A DNA stretch of 64,000 nt from DASUAS01 sp963809795 (GTDB lineage: Bacteria > Actinomycetota > Acidimicrobiia > IMCC26256 > DASPTH01): the NCBI GenBank assembly GCA_963809795.1, contig CAWELN010000007.1:180288-244287 (forward strand), in the 5' to 3' direction. Within the stretch, counting starts at the first letter, position 1; every line of letters starts with the position of its first letter. Both the position numbers and the translations under genes were made by a program. The notes below the pieces were generated by a model. It was not told where the DNA came from and ran no database searches. It saw nothing but the letters and a program-made list of their open reading frames with translations. Shown here piece after piece: positions 1 through 8,283 of the stretch.

Positions 1-82
1 TGTGGCGGTGAGATCGGCGGCGAGCGCCTGCGCGCGTTGCCGAGCACCACCGTCTGCGTGTCCTGTGCGCGAGAGGAGAGCC

Positions 83-556
83 GTGGAACCACGTCGTGAC
101 GAGCTGCGGATGTACGGCGAGGTGAGCGAGCACGAGCCGCCGGCGTGGTCGTGGGTCGAAGGCGAGTTGGAGGCGGCACCCACGTACTGGGTGGTCGCGG
201 GCACGACCGGGTGCCCCGCGGCTCGGCCGGTGTGGGGGGTGTGGCGCGACGCGGTCCTGCACCTGAGCATCGGGAGCCCGACGATCCGACGGGCGATCGA
301 CGCCGATCCGCGCGTCACCGTCCATCTCGAGAGCGGGACCGACGTCGTGATCGTCGAGGGGACCGCGACCGCGGCCCCGACCGCACCCGAGATCGTCCGG
401 GCCTACGACGCGAAGTACGACTGGTCCTACGACACGCAGGAGTACGGCGACCTCGTACCGGTCGAGCCCTCGGTGGTCAAGGCGTGGCGCGCCGCCGGTT
501 GGGCCGGACGCGACAGCTTCACCCACGCCGGTCGCTGGACGTTTCCCCCCGCGTAG
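83..556 (+). CDS. Pyridoxamine 5'-phosphate oxidase-like split-barrel protein
   Basis: A protein of 157 residues. The central stretch with PVWGVWRDAVLHLS, then a VTVHLESG strand and an IVEGTA strand, matches the FMN- or F420-binding split beta-barrel family (pyridoxamine 5'-phosphate oxidase-like). I chose the GTG at 83 because AGGAG lies four bases upstream; an ATG at 110 has no clear ribosome site. The C-terminus carries the family-like tyrosine- and tryptophan-rich segment (YDAKYDW). The substrate cannot be told from sequence; such proteins reduce small molecules or bind flavin, haem or F420. It runs towards a gene on the opposite strand that ends at 602. Confidence 0.7.
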   Translation: MEPRRDELRMYGEVSEHEPPAWSWVEGELEAAPTYWVVAGTTGCPAARPVWGVWRDAVLHLSIGSPTIRRAIDADPRVTVHLESGTDVVIVEGTATAAPTAPEIVRAYDAKYDWSYDTQEYGDLVPVEPSVVKAWRAAGWAGRDSFTHAGRWTFPPA

Positions 557-601
557 GACTTCGGACGTTCGCGGAGTGTTTGCGAGCAGCTGCGCGCCGC
601 G

Positions 602-1639
602 TCAGGCCGCGGCGGTGGTCGTGCGGTGGCGCCGGCGGAAGAGGATCGAGGCGACGAGCCCGGCCGGCAGCGGGAGCCAGTACGAGAACAGCCGGTAGAG
701 CAGGGTCGCCAGCACCGCGTGCTCCGGGGTGACCCCGGCCAGGGCGAGCACACCGGTGAGCCCCGCCTCGACGAACCCGAGCCCGCCGGGCGTGATGGGG
801 ATCATCGCCAATGCGCTCCCGGCCACGAACGCGAGCAGCACGAGCACCGGATCGACGCGCGAACCGACCGCGAGCAGGCTGACGTAGAGGGCCAGGAAGT
901 CGAACAACTGGTTCCCCAGCGCGGCGGGCACCGCCTGCTTCCAGTTCTCCGCCAGCGCGGTGCGCACGAAGTCACGCGCTTCCACGAAGCGCTGCGAGAG
1001 ACTTGGATCCGGTGTCGGCCGGCGGAGCACACGCCGCACGATCCAGTCGAAGAGCCGACCGACGTTGCGCACGACGCGATCGGAGATCAGCAGGATCGAC
1101 GCGCCGGTGAGGAGGAAGATGCCGAGGGCGCCGCCGAGGAGCGCGCCCTGCAACAGCTCCGACCTCACCGCCAGCCCGAGCACGATCGCGGGGAGGGCGA
1201 GGACCGGCAGCACGAACAGGGTGGCGGTCGAGAGCAGGCCGACCGCGGTCAGCGCGGTGCTGGTGGTCGCGCCGTCGAACCCGGCGCGCGTGAGCATCTG
1301 GAACATGGTCGCACCACCCGTGGCCGCGCCACCCGGCAGCGCGTGACTCAGCGCGTTCCCCGTGAGTTGCGCGCACGCGATGTCGAACCAGTTGTCGGTG
1401 TGGAGCGCGATGCGCATCAACGCCCAGATGCAGGCGAACGCCGCGGCTTCCAGTACGAAGATGGGGACGAACCAGGCCGGGAACACCGCCTCGAGCTGGG
1501 GCAGCGATCCGAACATCGCGATCAGACCGGGCAGCACCAGGTACAACGCGATCGCGGTGACGGCGAGCAGGAGCAGTCGGAGCGCGATCCGGCGCCGAGC
1601 GTGGCCTTGCGGCGCGGTCAGGTCGACCGAGTCGGTCAC
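602..1639 (-). CDS. Lysylphosphatidylglycerol synthase TM-like (flippase-like) membrane protein
   Basis: A 345-residue integral membrane protein with about eight hydrophobic helices. The segment ALPGGAATGGATMFQMLTRA and the late PITPGGLGFVEAGLTG motif are typical of the flippase-like domain family (UPF0104, the membrane half of MprF). There is no C-terminal aminoacyl-transferase domain, so by family it may move a lipid or lipid-linked precursor rather than modify it. The start is GTG at 1639, followed by ACCGACTCG, with a GAAGGG stretch a short distance upstream. The C-terminus is basic (RRRHR). It converges on the gene ending at 556. Confidence 0.75.
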   Translation of the reverse strand: MTDSVDLTAPQGHARRRIALRLLLLAVTAIALYLVLPGLIAMFGSLPQLEAVFPAWFVPIFVLEAAAFACIWALMRIALHTDNWFDIACAQLTGNALSHALPGGAATGGATMFQMLTRAGFDGATTSTALTAVGLLSTATLFVLPVLALPAIVLGLAVRSELLQGALLGGALGIFLLTGASILLISDRVVRNVGRLFDWIVRRVLRRPTPDPSLSQRFVEARDFVRTALAENWKQAVPAALGNQLFDFLALYVSLLAVGSRVDPVLVLLAFVAGSALAMIPITPGGLGFVEAGLTGVLALAGVTPEHAVLATLLYRLFSYWLPLPAGLVASILFRRRHRTTTAAA

Positions 1640-1955
1640 CGGCGCGTGCCCTTCGGATCGCCCGCGTCCACCACCACCGCCCGCAGCCACGCCACGGCAC
1701 CACCCATGTTCGGCCCTCCGCTCGCCGAGTCGATCACCCCATGATCGTACGGGCGGTCCTCCCGTGTCCGGCCGACCGCTTCTCCTCGAATACCCTCTTC
1801 GGCGAGCCCGGGATCTCCCCGCAGGGGAGCCCGATGACGCCCGCGAGGTGCCGGTCGAGGAGTATGCACACGGTCCCGGCATCTCGCTCCCGCTCCAAGC
1901 TCGCCTCCGCCGGCGTCGTGCCGGTGCGCCGCGGGGTCTGAGCGACCGTCGCACG
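1640..1955. other. Intergenic region between divergent genes
   Basis: These 316 bases lie between the divergent flippase-like gene and the YqgE gene. Short open frames exist on both strands, but none has a recognisable domain or a convincing ribosome site. It presumably holds the two promoters; I see no clear -10/-35 pair or repeat. Confidence 0.4.
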
Positions 1956-2516
1956 ATGCCGCCGACTGCCCGCCGCCTGCTCGTGTCGGTGCCGACGCTC
2001 GACGACCCCAACTTCTTCCGTTCGGTGGTGTTCGTGATCGAGCACACCGACGATGGTGCCGTCGGGCTCGTGCTCAACCAGCCGACCGACGCCCGGATCA
2101 GTGAGGCGCTGCCCGACTGGGCCGACGTCGCCGCGCCGCCCGCGGTCGCCTTCGTGGGCGGTCCGGTGCAACAGCACGAAGCGGTCATCGGCCTCGCCCG
2201 GGTGGGCCGGATCGAGGACTCGGACGCGTGGCAGCCACTGCTCGGGCGGGTCGGCACCGTCGACCTGGGTCGCGCCCCCGCCGACGTGCGGGGCGACCTC
2301 GAAGCGGTACGGGTCTTCGCCGGCTACTCGGGGTGGGGGCCCCAGCAGCTCGACGGCGAGCTCGAGCTCGGTGGCTGGTTCGTGGTCGACGCCCTGCCCG
2401 ACGACCTGCTCACGGCCGATCCCTCCGGGCTGTGGCGCGCGGTGCTGCGCCGCCAGGGCGGCGACCTCGCGGTCTCGGCGAACTACCCGCTCGACACGGG
2501 CCCGACCGTGAACTGA
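1956..2516 (+). CDS. YqgE/AlgH family protein (UPF0301)
   Basis: A protein of 186 residues, the usual length of the UPF0301 family. Family hallmarks are visible: an N-terminal LLVSVPTLDDPNFFRSVVF block, GLVLNQPTD, FVGGPVQ, and the AGYSGWGPQQLDGEL block followed by a GGW strand. The molecular function of YqgE/AlgH is not settled; AlgH was once proposed as a transcriptional regulator of alginate in Pseudomonas. The ATG at 1956 starts exactly at the conserved N-terminus. It reads in the same direction as the deacetylase gene 40 bases downstream. Confidence 0.9.
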   Translation: MPPTARRLLVSVPTLDDPNFFRSVVFVIEHTDDGAVGLVLNQPTDARISEALPDWADVAAPPAVAFVGGPVQQHEAVIGLARVGRIEDSDAWQPLLGRVGTVDLGRAPADVRGDLEAVRVFAGYSGWGPQQLDGELELGGWFVVDALPDDLLTADPSGLWRAVLRRQGGDLAVSANYPLDTGPTVN

Positions 2517-2555
2517 CCGGGATCCGGTGCTCGTGTGAGCGGGTAGCTTCCAACG

Positions 2556-3272
2556 ATGCCGTCGGACGACACGGTCGAACGCATCCTCATGGTCACCGCG
2601 CACCCGGACGACGTCGACTTCGGGAGTGCCGGATCGGTCGCGCGCTGGACCGACGCCGGCATCGAGGTCGCGTACTGCATCTGCACCAACGGCGAGGCGG
2701 GCGGGTTCGACGCATCGGTACCGCGCTCGACGATGGCGGAGATCCGCCAGGCCGAGCAGCGGGCGGCGGCGAAGGTGGTGGGTGTCACCGACGTCACCTT
2801 CCTCGGGTACCCCGACGGGCGCCTGGTCTCGAGCATCGAGCTCCGGCGCGACATCAGCCGGGTGATCCGCCGGGTCCGACCCCAGCGCGTCGTCGGCCAG
2901 TCGCCGGTCCGGAACTTCGAGCGCATGTACGCCAGCCATCCCGACCACCTCGCCGCCGGCGAGGCGACGATGGCCGCGGTGTACCCCGACGCCCGCAACG
3001 AGTTCGCGCACCCGGAGCTGCTCGAGGAGGGGTTGGCGCCGTGGACGGTGCCCGAGATGTACCTCGCCACCGCCGGCACCGCCGACGTGTTCGTCGACAT
3101 CACCGAGACGTTCGATCGCAAGATCGACGCCTTGCGGTGTCACGTGACGCAGATGACCGACCTCGAGGGGCTCGACGCCCGCATCCGGGAGTGGAACTCC
3201 GCCAACGCACAGCTCGGCGGGCTGCCCGAGGGCGCGCTCGCCGAGACCTACCTGCGCGTCGACACCGAATAG
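2556..3272 (+). CDS. PIG-L family N-acetylglucosamine-type deacetylase
   Basis: A protein of 238 residues with the PIG-L/LmbE fold. The zinc motif AHPDD occurs at about residues 15-19 and the second metal-binding stretch SHPDHLAAG around residue 128. Members deacetylate N-acetyl sugars, as in mycothiol biosynthesis (MshB) or detoxification of mycothiol conjugates (Mca). The acidic NGEAGG loop after the second strand is also typical. Nothing in the neighbourhood specifies mycothiol, so the exact substrate stays open. The start ATG is the first in frame and sits before a standard first beta strand (ILMVTAH). Confidence 0.88.
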   Translation: MPSDDTVERILMVTAHPDDVDFGSAGSVARWTDAGIEVAYCICTNGEAGGFDASVPRSTMAEIRQAEQRAAAKVVGVTDVTFLGYPDGRLVSSIELRRDISRVIRRVRPQRVVGQSPVRNFERMYASHPDHLAAGEATMAAVYPDARNEFAHPELLEEGLAPWTVPEMYLATAGTADVFVDITETFDRKIDALRCHVTQMTDLEGLDARIREWNSANAQLGGLPEGALAETYLRVDTE

Positions 3273-3323
3273 CGGCGCGACCGCTCCGACCGGGTGACGA
3301 CGACGGGAATCAACGATTCCTGC

Positions 3324-3515
3324 TCACTTGGACCGTTCCGGGGCCGGGGCTCCGAAGAACATGGCCGACCGATCGCCGCCGAGGAGCTCGGCCAGGTCTC
3401 CGATGGCGTGCCACGTTCGCTGGTTCTCGAGGCAGGTGAGCCGGAGCTCGAACAGGGCCGCGAGGATCAGGTTGAGGTCTCGGTTCTTCACGTTCATCCA
3501 GCAGTTCGACGACAT
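3324..3515 (-). CDS. Small hypothetical protein
   Basis: A possible 63-residue protein, with an alternative start at the internal ATG that gives MNVKNRDLN. The body (LILAALFELRLTCLENQ, then DLAELLGGDRSAMFF) reads like an amphipathic helical protein and not like a random GC shadow. I do not recognise a family. It is convergent with the deacetylase. The AT-richer stretch just upstream (3515-3560) could hold its promoter. Confidence is limited by the short length. Confidence 0.4.
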   Translation of the reverse strand: MSSNCWMNVKNRDLNLILAALFELRLTCLENQRTWHAIGDLAELLGGDRSAMFFGAPAPERSK

Positions 3516-3763
3516 TTTTGGAAACCGAACATTTCAGTAGAAGCAGGGGCCGTTCGGTAGTCACCCTCGGCGCGGAGCGCCGATCGGTGGGCCGGGGCGC
3601 AGTGACCGAAAGTTCCGGCTTGCGAGGTGTTCGCGGCGTTGTGTGGCACTTTGCCGAACGGTCTTGACCGTGCGGTTGCGTCGCGCCGCCGCGTTCGCGC
3701 GTCGCGTTGACGCCGGCGGGGCCGGGTGGTGTACTCCGACGGCGACGACAGGGAGGAACGCGG

Positions 3764-4990
3764 ATGGCGACCACCGACGGCCTTCGTTACGTCGACTCCG
3801 ACGGGCACATCCTCGAGCACCCGACCGCGATGCCCGACTACGCACCCGCGGCGTACCGGGACCGCATCTGGCACATCGAGACCGACGCCGACGGCGAGGA
3901 GTGGCTCCTCTACAACGGGAACCGAACGCCGGCGAACGGCATGTCGGCTGCCGGTGTGGCCGGTGCGAGTGACGAGGACCGGGCGCGCGCGTTCCGCGGC
4001 GAGATGCGCTACACGGAGACGCGTCCCGCGGCATGGAACGCGAAGGCGCGCCTGCAGGACATGGACCAGGACCACATCGATCTCGCCGTCCTGTACCCGA
4101 CGATGCTCCTGGCCCTGCAGAGCGAGCGCGACGTGGACTTCGCCGGTGTACAGGCCCGCGCGTACAACGACTGGTGCTCGGACCACGTGTCGGAGGGTGA
4201 GGGCCGTCTCTTCGGTGCGGGCGCGGTACCGCCGCTGCACGAGGAGGACGACGTCGGGCGCGTCGCCGCCGAGATCCGCCGGGTGGCGACGCTCCCCGGC
4301 ATGGTGTCGGTGTTCATGCGGCCGAACCCTGCGATCGACTGGCGGCCGTTCAACGACGCGGTCTACGACCCGATCTGGCAGGCGGCGTCGGACACCGGCG
4401 TGCCCATCGCGCTGCACCCGTTCTTCGCCGCCGATCTTCCGGGCGCGTCGAAGGGTCTGCGGCTGGCGCGCCCGATGCTCGCCAACGGCCGGTACGTCGA
4501 CGACTTCGACCCCGACCAGCCCTCCGACGCGATTCCGCTCCAGGTCTTCACCCAGGGGATCGCGAACCCGTTCGACGTGATGGCGAGCATCGCGTTCATC
4601 ACCGCGGGCGGCGTCTGCGAGCGTTTCCCCGACGCGAAGTTCATGTTCCTGGAGGCGAACGGAGGTTGGCTGGTCCCGTGGCTGGAGCGCCTCGACCACC
4701 ACTGCCGCAAGTACCAGTGGGAGGTCGAGAACCTGTCGATGCTGCCCTCGGAGTACTTCCGCCGGCAGTGCTGGATCAGCTTCGACCCCGACGAGGCGAT
4801 GCTGGCGATGACGGCGCGATCACCGCTCGTCGGCGCCGACCGCATCATCTGGGCGAGCGACTACCCGCACCCGGACGCCAAGTTCCCGGGCGTCACGGAA
4901 GAGCTCGCGGAGGCGCTCGAGGGCCTCGACCTCGAGCAGAAGCGCCAGATCACCTCCGACAGCGCGCTCGCGCTCTACGGCATCCGGTAG
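3764..4990 (+). CDS. Amidohydrolase family protein (amidohydrolase_2, TIM barrel)
   Basis: A protein of 408 residues starting at ATG 3764 with GGGAGGA about seven bases upstream. It has the amidohydrolase_2 pattern: an N-terminal DSDGHILEH metal motif, a central ALHPFF histidine, the FLEANGGWLVPWLERLDHH block and the C-terminal WASDYPHPDAKFPG aspartate motif. Proteins of this group act as metal-dependent hydrolases or decarboxylases on aromatic acids or on carboxymuconate-like intermediates (ACMSD type). The substrate is not visible from the context. Confidence 0.85.
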   Translation: MATTDGLRYVDSDGHILEHPTAMPDYAPAAYRDRIWHIETDADGEEWLLYNGNRTPANGMSAAGVAGASDEDRARAFRGEMRYTETRPAAWNAKARLQDMDQDHIDLAVLYPTMLLALQSERDVDFAGVQARAYNDWCSDHVSEGEGRLFGAGAVPPLHEEDDVGRVAAEIRRVATLPGMVSVFMRPNPAIDWRPFNDAVYDPIWQAASDTGVPIALHPFFAADLPGASKGLRLARPMLANGRYVDDFDPDQPSDAIPLQVFTQGIANPFDVMASIAFITAGGVCERFPDAKFMFLEANGGWLVPWLERLDHHCRKYQWEVENLSMLPSEYFRRQCWISFDPDEAMLAMTARSPLVGADRIIWASDYPHPDAKFPGVTEELAEALEGLDLEQKRQITSDSALALYGIR

Positions 4991-4992
4991 CA

Positions 4993-5421
4993 CTATCGCT
5001 CGCTTCGCGTCGGGTCGGATCCCGACGTGGCGAGGCGCCGATCGATCTCCTGACCCATGATCCGGCACTCGGTTGCGGGGTGGTCGTAGCGGCAGAGCAG
5101 GGCACCCTCGAGCACGTCCCGCGCTCGTTGCAGCCGTGCGATGTCGGCGTCGAGGACCCCGAGCCGCCGGCGGGCGATCGCCTTCCAGTCGGCGACGCGG
5201 GCGGCGTCGAGCACACCCGCGATGTCGTCGAGTGACAGGCCGGCATCTTGGAGCATGCCGATGAACACGAGCCGGCGCAGGCTCTCGTCGTGATATCGGC
5301 GCTGTCCTGACCGACGGGCGTCGGCGGGGAGGAGGCCCCGCCGCTCGTAGAACCGCACGGTGGAGGTCGCGACGCCGGCCCGTCGCGCGACCTCGCCGAT
5401 GGTCAGCATGCCGTCGTCCAT
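4993..5421 (-). CDS. MerR family transcriptional regulator
   Basis: A 142-residue regulator. The N-terminal helix-turn-helix and wing follow the family consensus (MLTIGEVARRAGVATSTVRF, then YERRGLLP and GQRRYH), then a coiled-coil dimerisation helix. Near the C-terminus a C-x-x-x-H-P-x-x-x-x-C arrangement (CRYDHPATEC) resembles the cysteine loop seen in many MerR proteins and could bind a metal or sense redox; this is inference. Start at 5421 (MDDGMLT) or 5409 (MLTIGEV). It is divergent from a methyltransferase, with a perfect palindrome between the two. Confidence 0.88.
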   Translation of the reverse strand: MDDGMLTIGEVARRAGVATSTVRFYERRGLLPADARRSGQRRYHDESLRRLVFIGMLQDAGLSLDDIAGVLDAARVADWKAIARRRLGVLDADIARLQRARDVLEGALLCRYDHPATECRIMGQEIDRRLATSGSDPTRSER

Positions 5422-5430
5422 GGAACCTAC

Positions 5431-5458
5431 TTGACTTGAACCGGGGTTCAAGTGTCAA
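5431..5458. promoter_or_regulatory. MerR-type palindromic operator with bidirectional promoter elements
   Basis: A 20-bp inverted repeat (ACTTGAACCGGGGTTCAAGT, 5434-5453; the two central bases GG are not symmetric) lies between the MerR gene and the methyltransferase gene. TTGACT at 5431-5436 on the plus strand and TTGACA on the minus strand (5458-5453) overlap its two ends. Nineteen bases beyond each box lie CAAGGT and CAAGTA respectively, as weak -10 candidates. Long 18-20 bp spacers with the operator inside are the known hallmark of MerR-controlled promoters. If these -10 boxes are used, the MerR transcript would be almost leaderless. Confidence 0.65.
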
Positions 5459-5467
5459 GGTCGACCC

Positions 5468-6154
5468 ATGACCACTTCGAACCCCGTCGACCGCTCGGTG
5501 CCGGCACCGAACCACCACGCGCACTACCCGGGCTTCGCCGGCGTCGGCGGCCTCCTCGCCGCGATGACCTTCACCGTCGGACGCGCCGCCGACGCCGACC
5601 TCGCCATCAGGCTGACCGGCACCGGCCCTGGCGACCATGTCGTCGACGTCGGCTGCGGACCCGGGGTGGCGGTCCGGCGTGCCGCCACCTCGGCTGCTTC
5701 GGTCGTCGGCATCGACCCCGCGCCCGTGATGCTGCACGTGGCCCGCCGGTTGACGCGCACTCGCCGTTCGTCGGCAGTGCGCTACCTGGCGGGCACCGCT
5801 GAAGCGCTGCCGGTCCCCGACGATTCGGCCACCGTCGTGTGGTCGCTGGCGACCGTGCACCACTGGCGCGACCTCGACGCCGGGCTCGAGGAGGCCCTCC
5901 GCGTGCTCGGTCCGTCGGGTCGTCTCCTCGCCATCGAGCGTTGCGTGGAACCGGGGGCACGCGGCCAGGCCAGTCACGGCTGGACCGACGACCAGGCTCG
6001 CACGTTTGCCGAACGTTGCCGTGCCGCCGGCTTCGCCGACACCACGATCGGTCACCACCAGACGAACCGCGGCCGCCGCGTCGTCTCCGTCCTTTCCCAC
6101 GTGAACCAGGCGACGGTCTCAGAGCCCGGCACCGACGCAGCCGGTGGTCGGTAG
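5468..6154 (+). CDS. Class I SAM-dependent methyltransferase
   Basis: A protein of 228 residues with a Rossmann-type methyltransferase domain: motif I VVDVGCGPGVAV, an acidic end of strand 2 (VVGIDPAPVML), TAEALPVPDDS and the motif IV/post region VVWSLATVHHW, then LRVLGPSGRLLAIE. The target of methylation is unknown. It shares a divergent control region with the MerR gene, so it is the likely target of that regulator. The start ATG at 5468 follows directly on the operator. Confidence 0.85.
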   Translation: MTTSNPVDRSVPAPNHHAHYPGFAGVGGLLAAMTFTVGRAADADLAIRLTGTGPGDHVVDVGCGPGVAVRRAATSAASVVGIDPAPVMLHVARRLTRTRRSSAVRYLAGTAEALPVPDDSATVVWSLATVHHWRDLDAGLEEALRVLGPSGRLLAIERCVEPGARGQASHGWTDDQARTFAERCRAAGFADTTIGHHQTNRGRRVVSVLSHVNQATVSEPGTDAAGGR

Positions 6155-6208
6155 CCTCGCCACGAAGCTCGGGAGTGAGAAGACCTCCGAGCGGGCACGC
6201 TCTGGGGG

Positions 6209-7066
6209 ATGTCCCTGACCGAACAGGCCATCGAGCTCGACGGCGTGACGCTCCGCGTCCACGTCACCGGTGACGGTCCGACGATCGTCTTCGTCCATGG
6301 AGTGTGGGTCGCCGGGCCATTGTGGGACGACGTCGTCGAACGCCTCGACGGCATGCGATGCATCGTCCCGACCTGGCCGCTCGGCGCGCACGCCGATCCC
6401 GCGCCCGCAGCCGATCTGTCGGCTCGGGCGACCGCCCGACGCATCCCCGAGCTGCTGGAGACCCTCGACCTGCGCGACGTGACGCTGGTCGGGAACGACA
6501 CGGGGGGCGGGCTCTGCCTGGCCGCGCTCGGTACACAGCACCCGGGCCTGCAACGCATCGGTCGCCTCGTGCTCACCAACTGTGACAGCTATGAGCACTT
6601 TCCGCCGAAGGGTTTCGACACGATGGTGGCGCTCATGCGTCGATCGCCGGCGTTGGGTTCCGCGCTGCTGCGCTTCTTCGCATCGAGCGTGGGCCGGCGA
6701 GTGTTCCTCAAGGGCGTGTGCGCCACCCGGCCGCCGACCGGCGCACGAGCGCGCGCCATCTTCGGAGCCTTCGCCGACAGCGCGGAGACGCGCCAGGACG
6801 CGCTGCGAGTCACGCAGTCGCTGGAACCGTCCGTCACGCTCGACGCGGTCGATGATCTGCGATCGTTCTCGAGGCCGGTGCTGCTGGCGTGGGGTGCGGC
6901 CGACAAGCTCTTTCCGCTGGACCATGCCCGCCGGCTCCGGGCGGACTTCGCCGACGCCCGCCTGGAAGTGATCGATGGGGCCAGCACCTTCGTGATGCTC
7001 GATCAGCCGGATGAACTGGCAGCAAAGATCACCACGTTCGTCCACGACACCATGAGCAACGCCTAG
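6209..7066 (+). CDS. Alpha/beta hydrolase with aspartate nucleophile
   Basis: A protein of 285 residues with the alpha/beta-hydrolase fold: oxyanion-loop strand FVHGVWV near residue 31, nucleophile elbow VGNDTGGG near residue 95, acid segment LLAWGAADKLFPLDHARRL, and C-terminal DGASTFVMLDQPDELA. The nucleophile position is Asp, as in haloalkane dehalogenases and epoxide hydrolases. Where a catalytic His usually stands before the FV.(E/L)DQP motif, this protein has Thr. The enzyme may therefore have altered chemistry or use another His. It heads a same-strand cluster with DUF3237 and SDR genes. Confidence 0.8.
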   Translation: MSLTEQAIELDGVTLRVHVTGDGPTIVFVHGVWVAGPLWDDVVERLDGMRCIVPTWPLGAHADPAPAADLSARATARRIPELLETLDLRDVTLVGNDTGGGLCLAALGTQHPGLQRIGRLVLTNCDSYEHFPPKGFDTMVALMRRSPALGSALLRFFASSVGRRVFLKGVCATRPPTGARARAIFGAFADSAETRQDALRVTQSLEPSVTLDAVDDLRSFSRPVLLAWGAADKLFPLDHARRLRADFADARLEVIDGASTFVMLDQPDELAAKITTFVHDTMSNA

Positions 7067-7088
7067 CCCGCAGGGAGCTGCGCCGGCC

Positions 7089-7562
7089 ATGAGCGATCAG
7101 CTTCCGCAGCCTCGCCTGACCCAGGTGTACCGATTGGCGGCCACCGTCGCCGAACCGCTCGATCTCGGCGAGACCGCCGCCGGCCGTCGCCGCATCGTGG
7201 CCCTCACCGGCGGCACCTTCACCGGTCCGGAGCTCAACGGGAAGCTCGTGCCGGGCGCCAGCGCCGACTGGCAGATCGTCCTGGCCGACGGCACGGCGCT
7301 CGGAGACGTCCGCTACACGCTGCGGACCGACGGCGGCGATCTGCTCTACGTCCAATCCCGAGGTGTCCGGCACGGCCGCGCCGACGTGCTCGCGCGTCTC
7401 GCACGCGGCGAGGAGGTCGACGCCAGCGAGTACACCTTCCGTACGACGACGCAGATCGAGACCGCCGCCGCCCATCTCGACTGGCTGAACAAGGGCGTCT
7501 TCATCAGCGTCGCCGCCCGCCGGGCGGGCGGCGTGATCTACGAGACCTACCTCGTCGCATGA
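7089..7562 (+). CDS. DUF3237 domain protein (UPF0311)
   Basis: A protein of 157 residues. It shows the DUF3237 pattern: IVALTGGTFTGPELNGKLVPG near residue 37, then the glycine-rich SADWQIVLADGTALGDVRYT and the C-terminal LNKGVFISVAARRAG strand pair. The function is unknown in general, but members sit beside SDRs and hydrolases in aromatic or lactone catabolism. Its stop overlaps the next start (ATGA), so it is probably translationally coupled to the SDR that follows. Confidence 0.85.
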   Translation: MSDQLPQPRLTQVYRLAATVAEPLDLGETAAGRRRIVALTGGTFTGPELNGKLVPGASADWQIVLADGTALGDVRYTLRTDGGDLLYVQSRGVRHGRADVLARLARGEEVDASEYTFRTTTQIETAAAHLDWLNKGVFISVAARRAGGVIYETYLVA

Positions 7563-8278
7563 GCGCCGCACCGACGTCGAAGAAGGTCGCCGTCATCACC
7601 GGCGCCTCGGGTGGCATCGGCGCCGGGCTGGCCGCCGCGTTCCGCGACCACGGCTACGCGGTCGTGGGCACCTCGCGTTCGATGCCCTCGTGGGACGACC
7701 CCGACCTCCTCGCGGTGGACGGTGACATCACGCACGCCGAGACCGCGCAGCGCGTGGTGGACCAGGCGCTCGATCGGTTCGGTCGGATCGACAGCCTGAT
7801 CAACCTGGCCGGGGTCTTCATCGGCAAGCCGTTCACGGAGTACACCCCGGCCGACTTCTCCGCCATCACCGCCGTGAACCTGGCCGGGTTCTTCCACATC
7901 ACCCAGCGCGTGATCGGGCAGATGGTCGCTCAGGGCAGCGGCCACGTCGTCAACATCACGGCCAGCCTGGTCGACGACGCCGACAGCAAGCGGCCCTCCG
8001 CGCTGGCGTCGCTCACCAAGGGTGGACTCGCGGCCGTGACCCGATCGCTGGCGATCGAATATGCGGCACGCGGCGTACGGGTCAACGCCGTCGCCCCCGG
8101 CATCATCAAGACCCCGTTGCACGATGCTGCGTCGTACGAGGGCCTGGCGGAGCTCCACCCCCTCGGCCGGGTGGGCGAGATCAGCGACATCGTCGACGGC
8201 ATCCTGTATCTCGAACGGGCCACCTTCGTCACCGGCGAGATCCTCCACATCGACGGTGGGCAGACCGCCGGGCACTGA
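7559..8278 (+). CDS. SDR family oxidoreductase lacking the catalytic tyrosine
   Basis: A protein of 239 residues with a Rossmann fold (ITGASGGIGAGL, NLAGVF in place of NNAG, NITASLVDD, VAPGIIKTPL, FVTGEILHIDGG). At the catalytic site the usual Y-x-x-x-K reads ALASLTKGG, so the lysine is present but the tyrosine position is Ala. This PSALASLTKGGL variant exists as an SDR subgroup, so it is probably not a sequencing fault. The enzyme may bind NAD(P) without standard reductase chemistry. It is coupled to DUF3237 by a 4-base overlap. Confidence 0.85.
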   Translation: MSAAPTSKKVAVITGASGGIGAGLAAAFRDHGYAVVGTSRSMPSWDDPDLLAVDGDITHAETAQRVVDQALDRFGRIDSLINLAGVFIGKPFTEYTPADFSAITAVNLAGFFHITQRVIGQMVAQGSGHVVNITASLVDDADSKRPSALASLTKGGLAAVTRSLAIEYAARGVRVNAVAPGIIKTPLHDAASYEGLAELHPLGRVGEISDIVDGILYLERATFVTGEILHIDGGQTAGH

Positions 8279-8283
8279 CGCGG

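Noticed and set aside
1741..1941. A 66-codon frame between flippase and YqgE genes
   Set aside because: No ribosome site, no domain, and composition like noncoding GC-rich DNA.
5434..5453. GGTTCAAGT as a tRNA T-loop
   Set aside because: It is one arm of a perfect palindrome and no acceptor or anticodon stem surrounds it.
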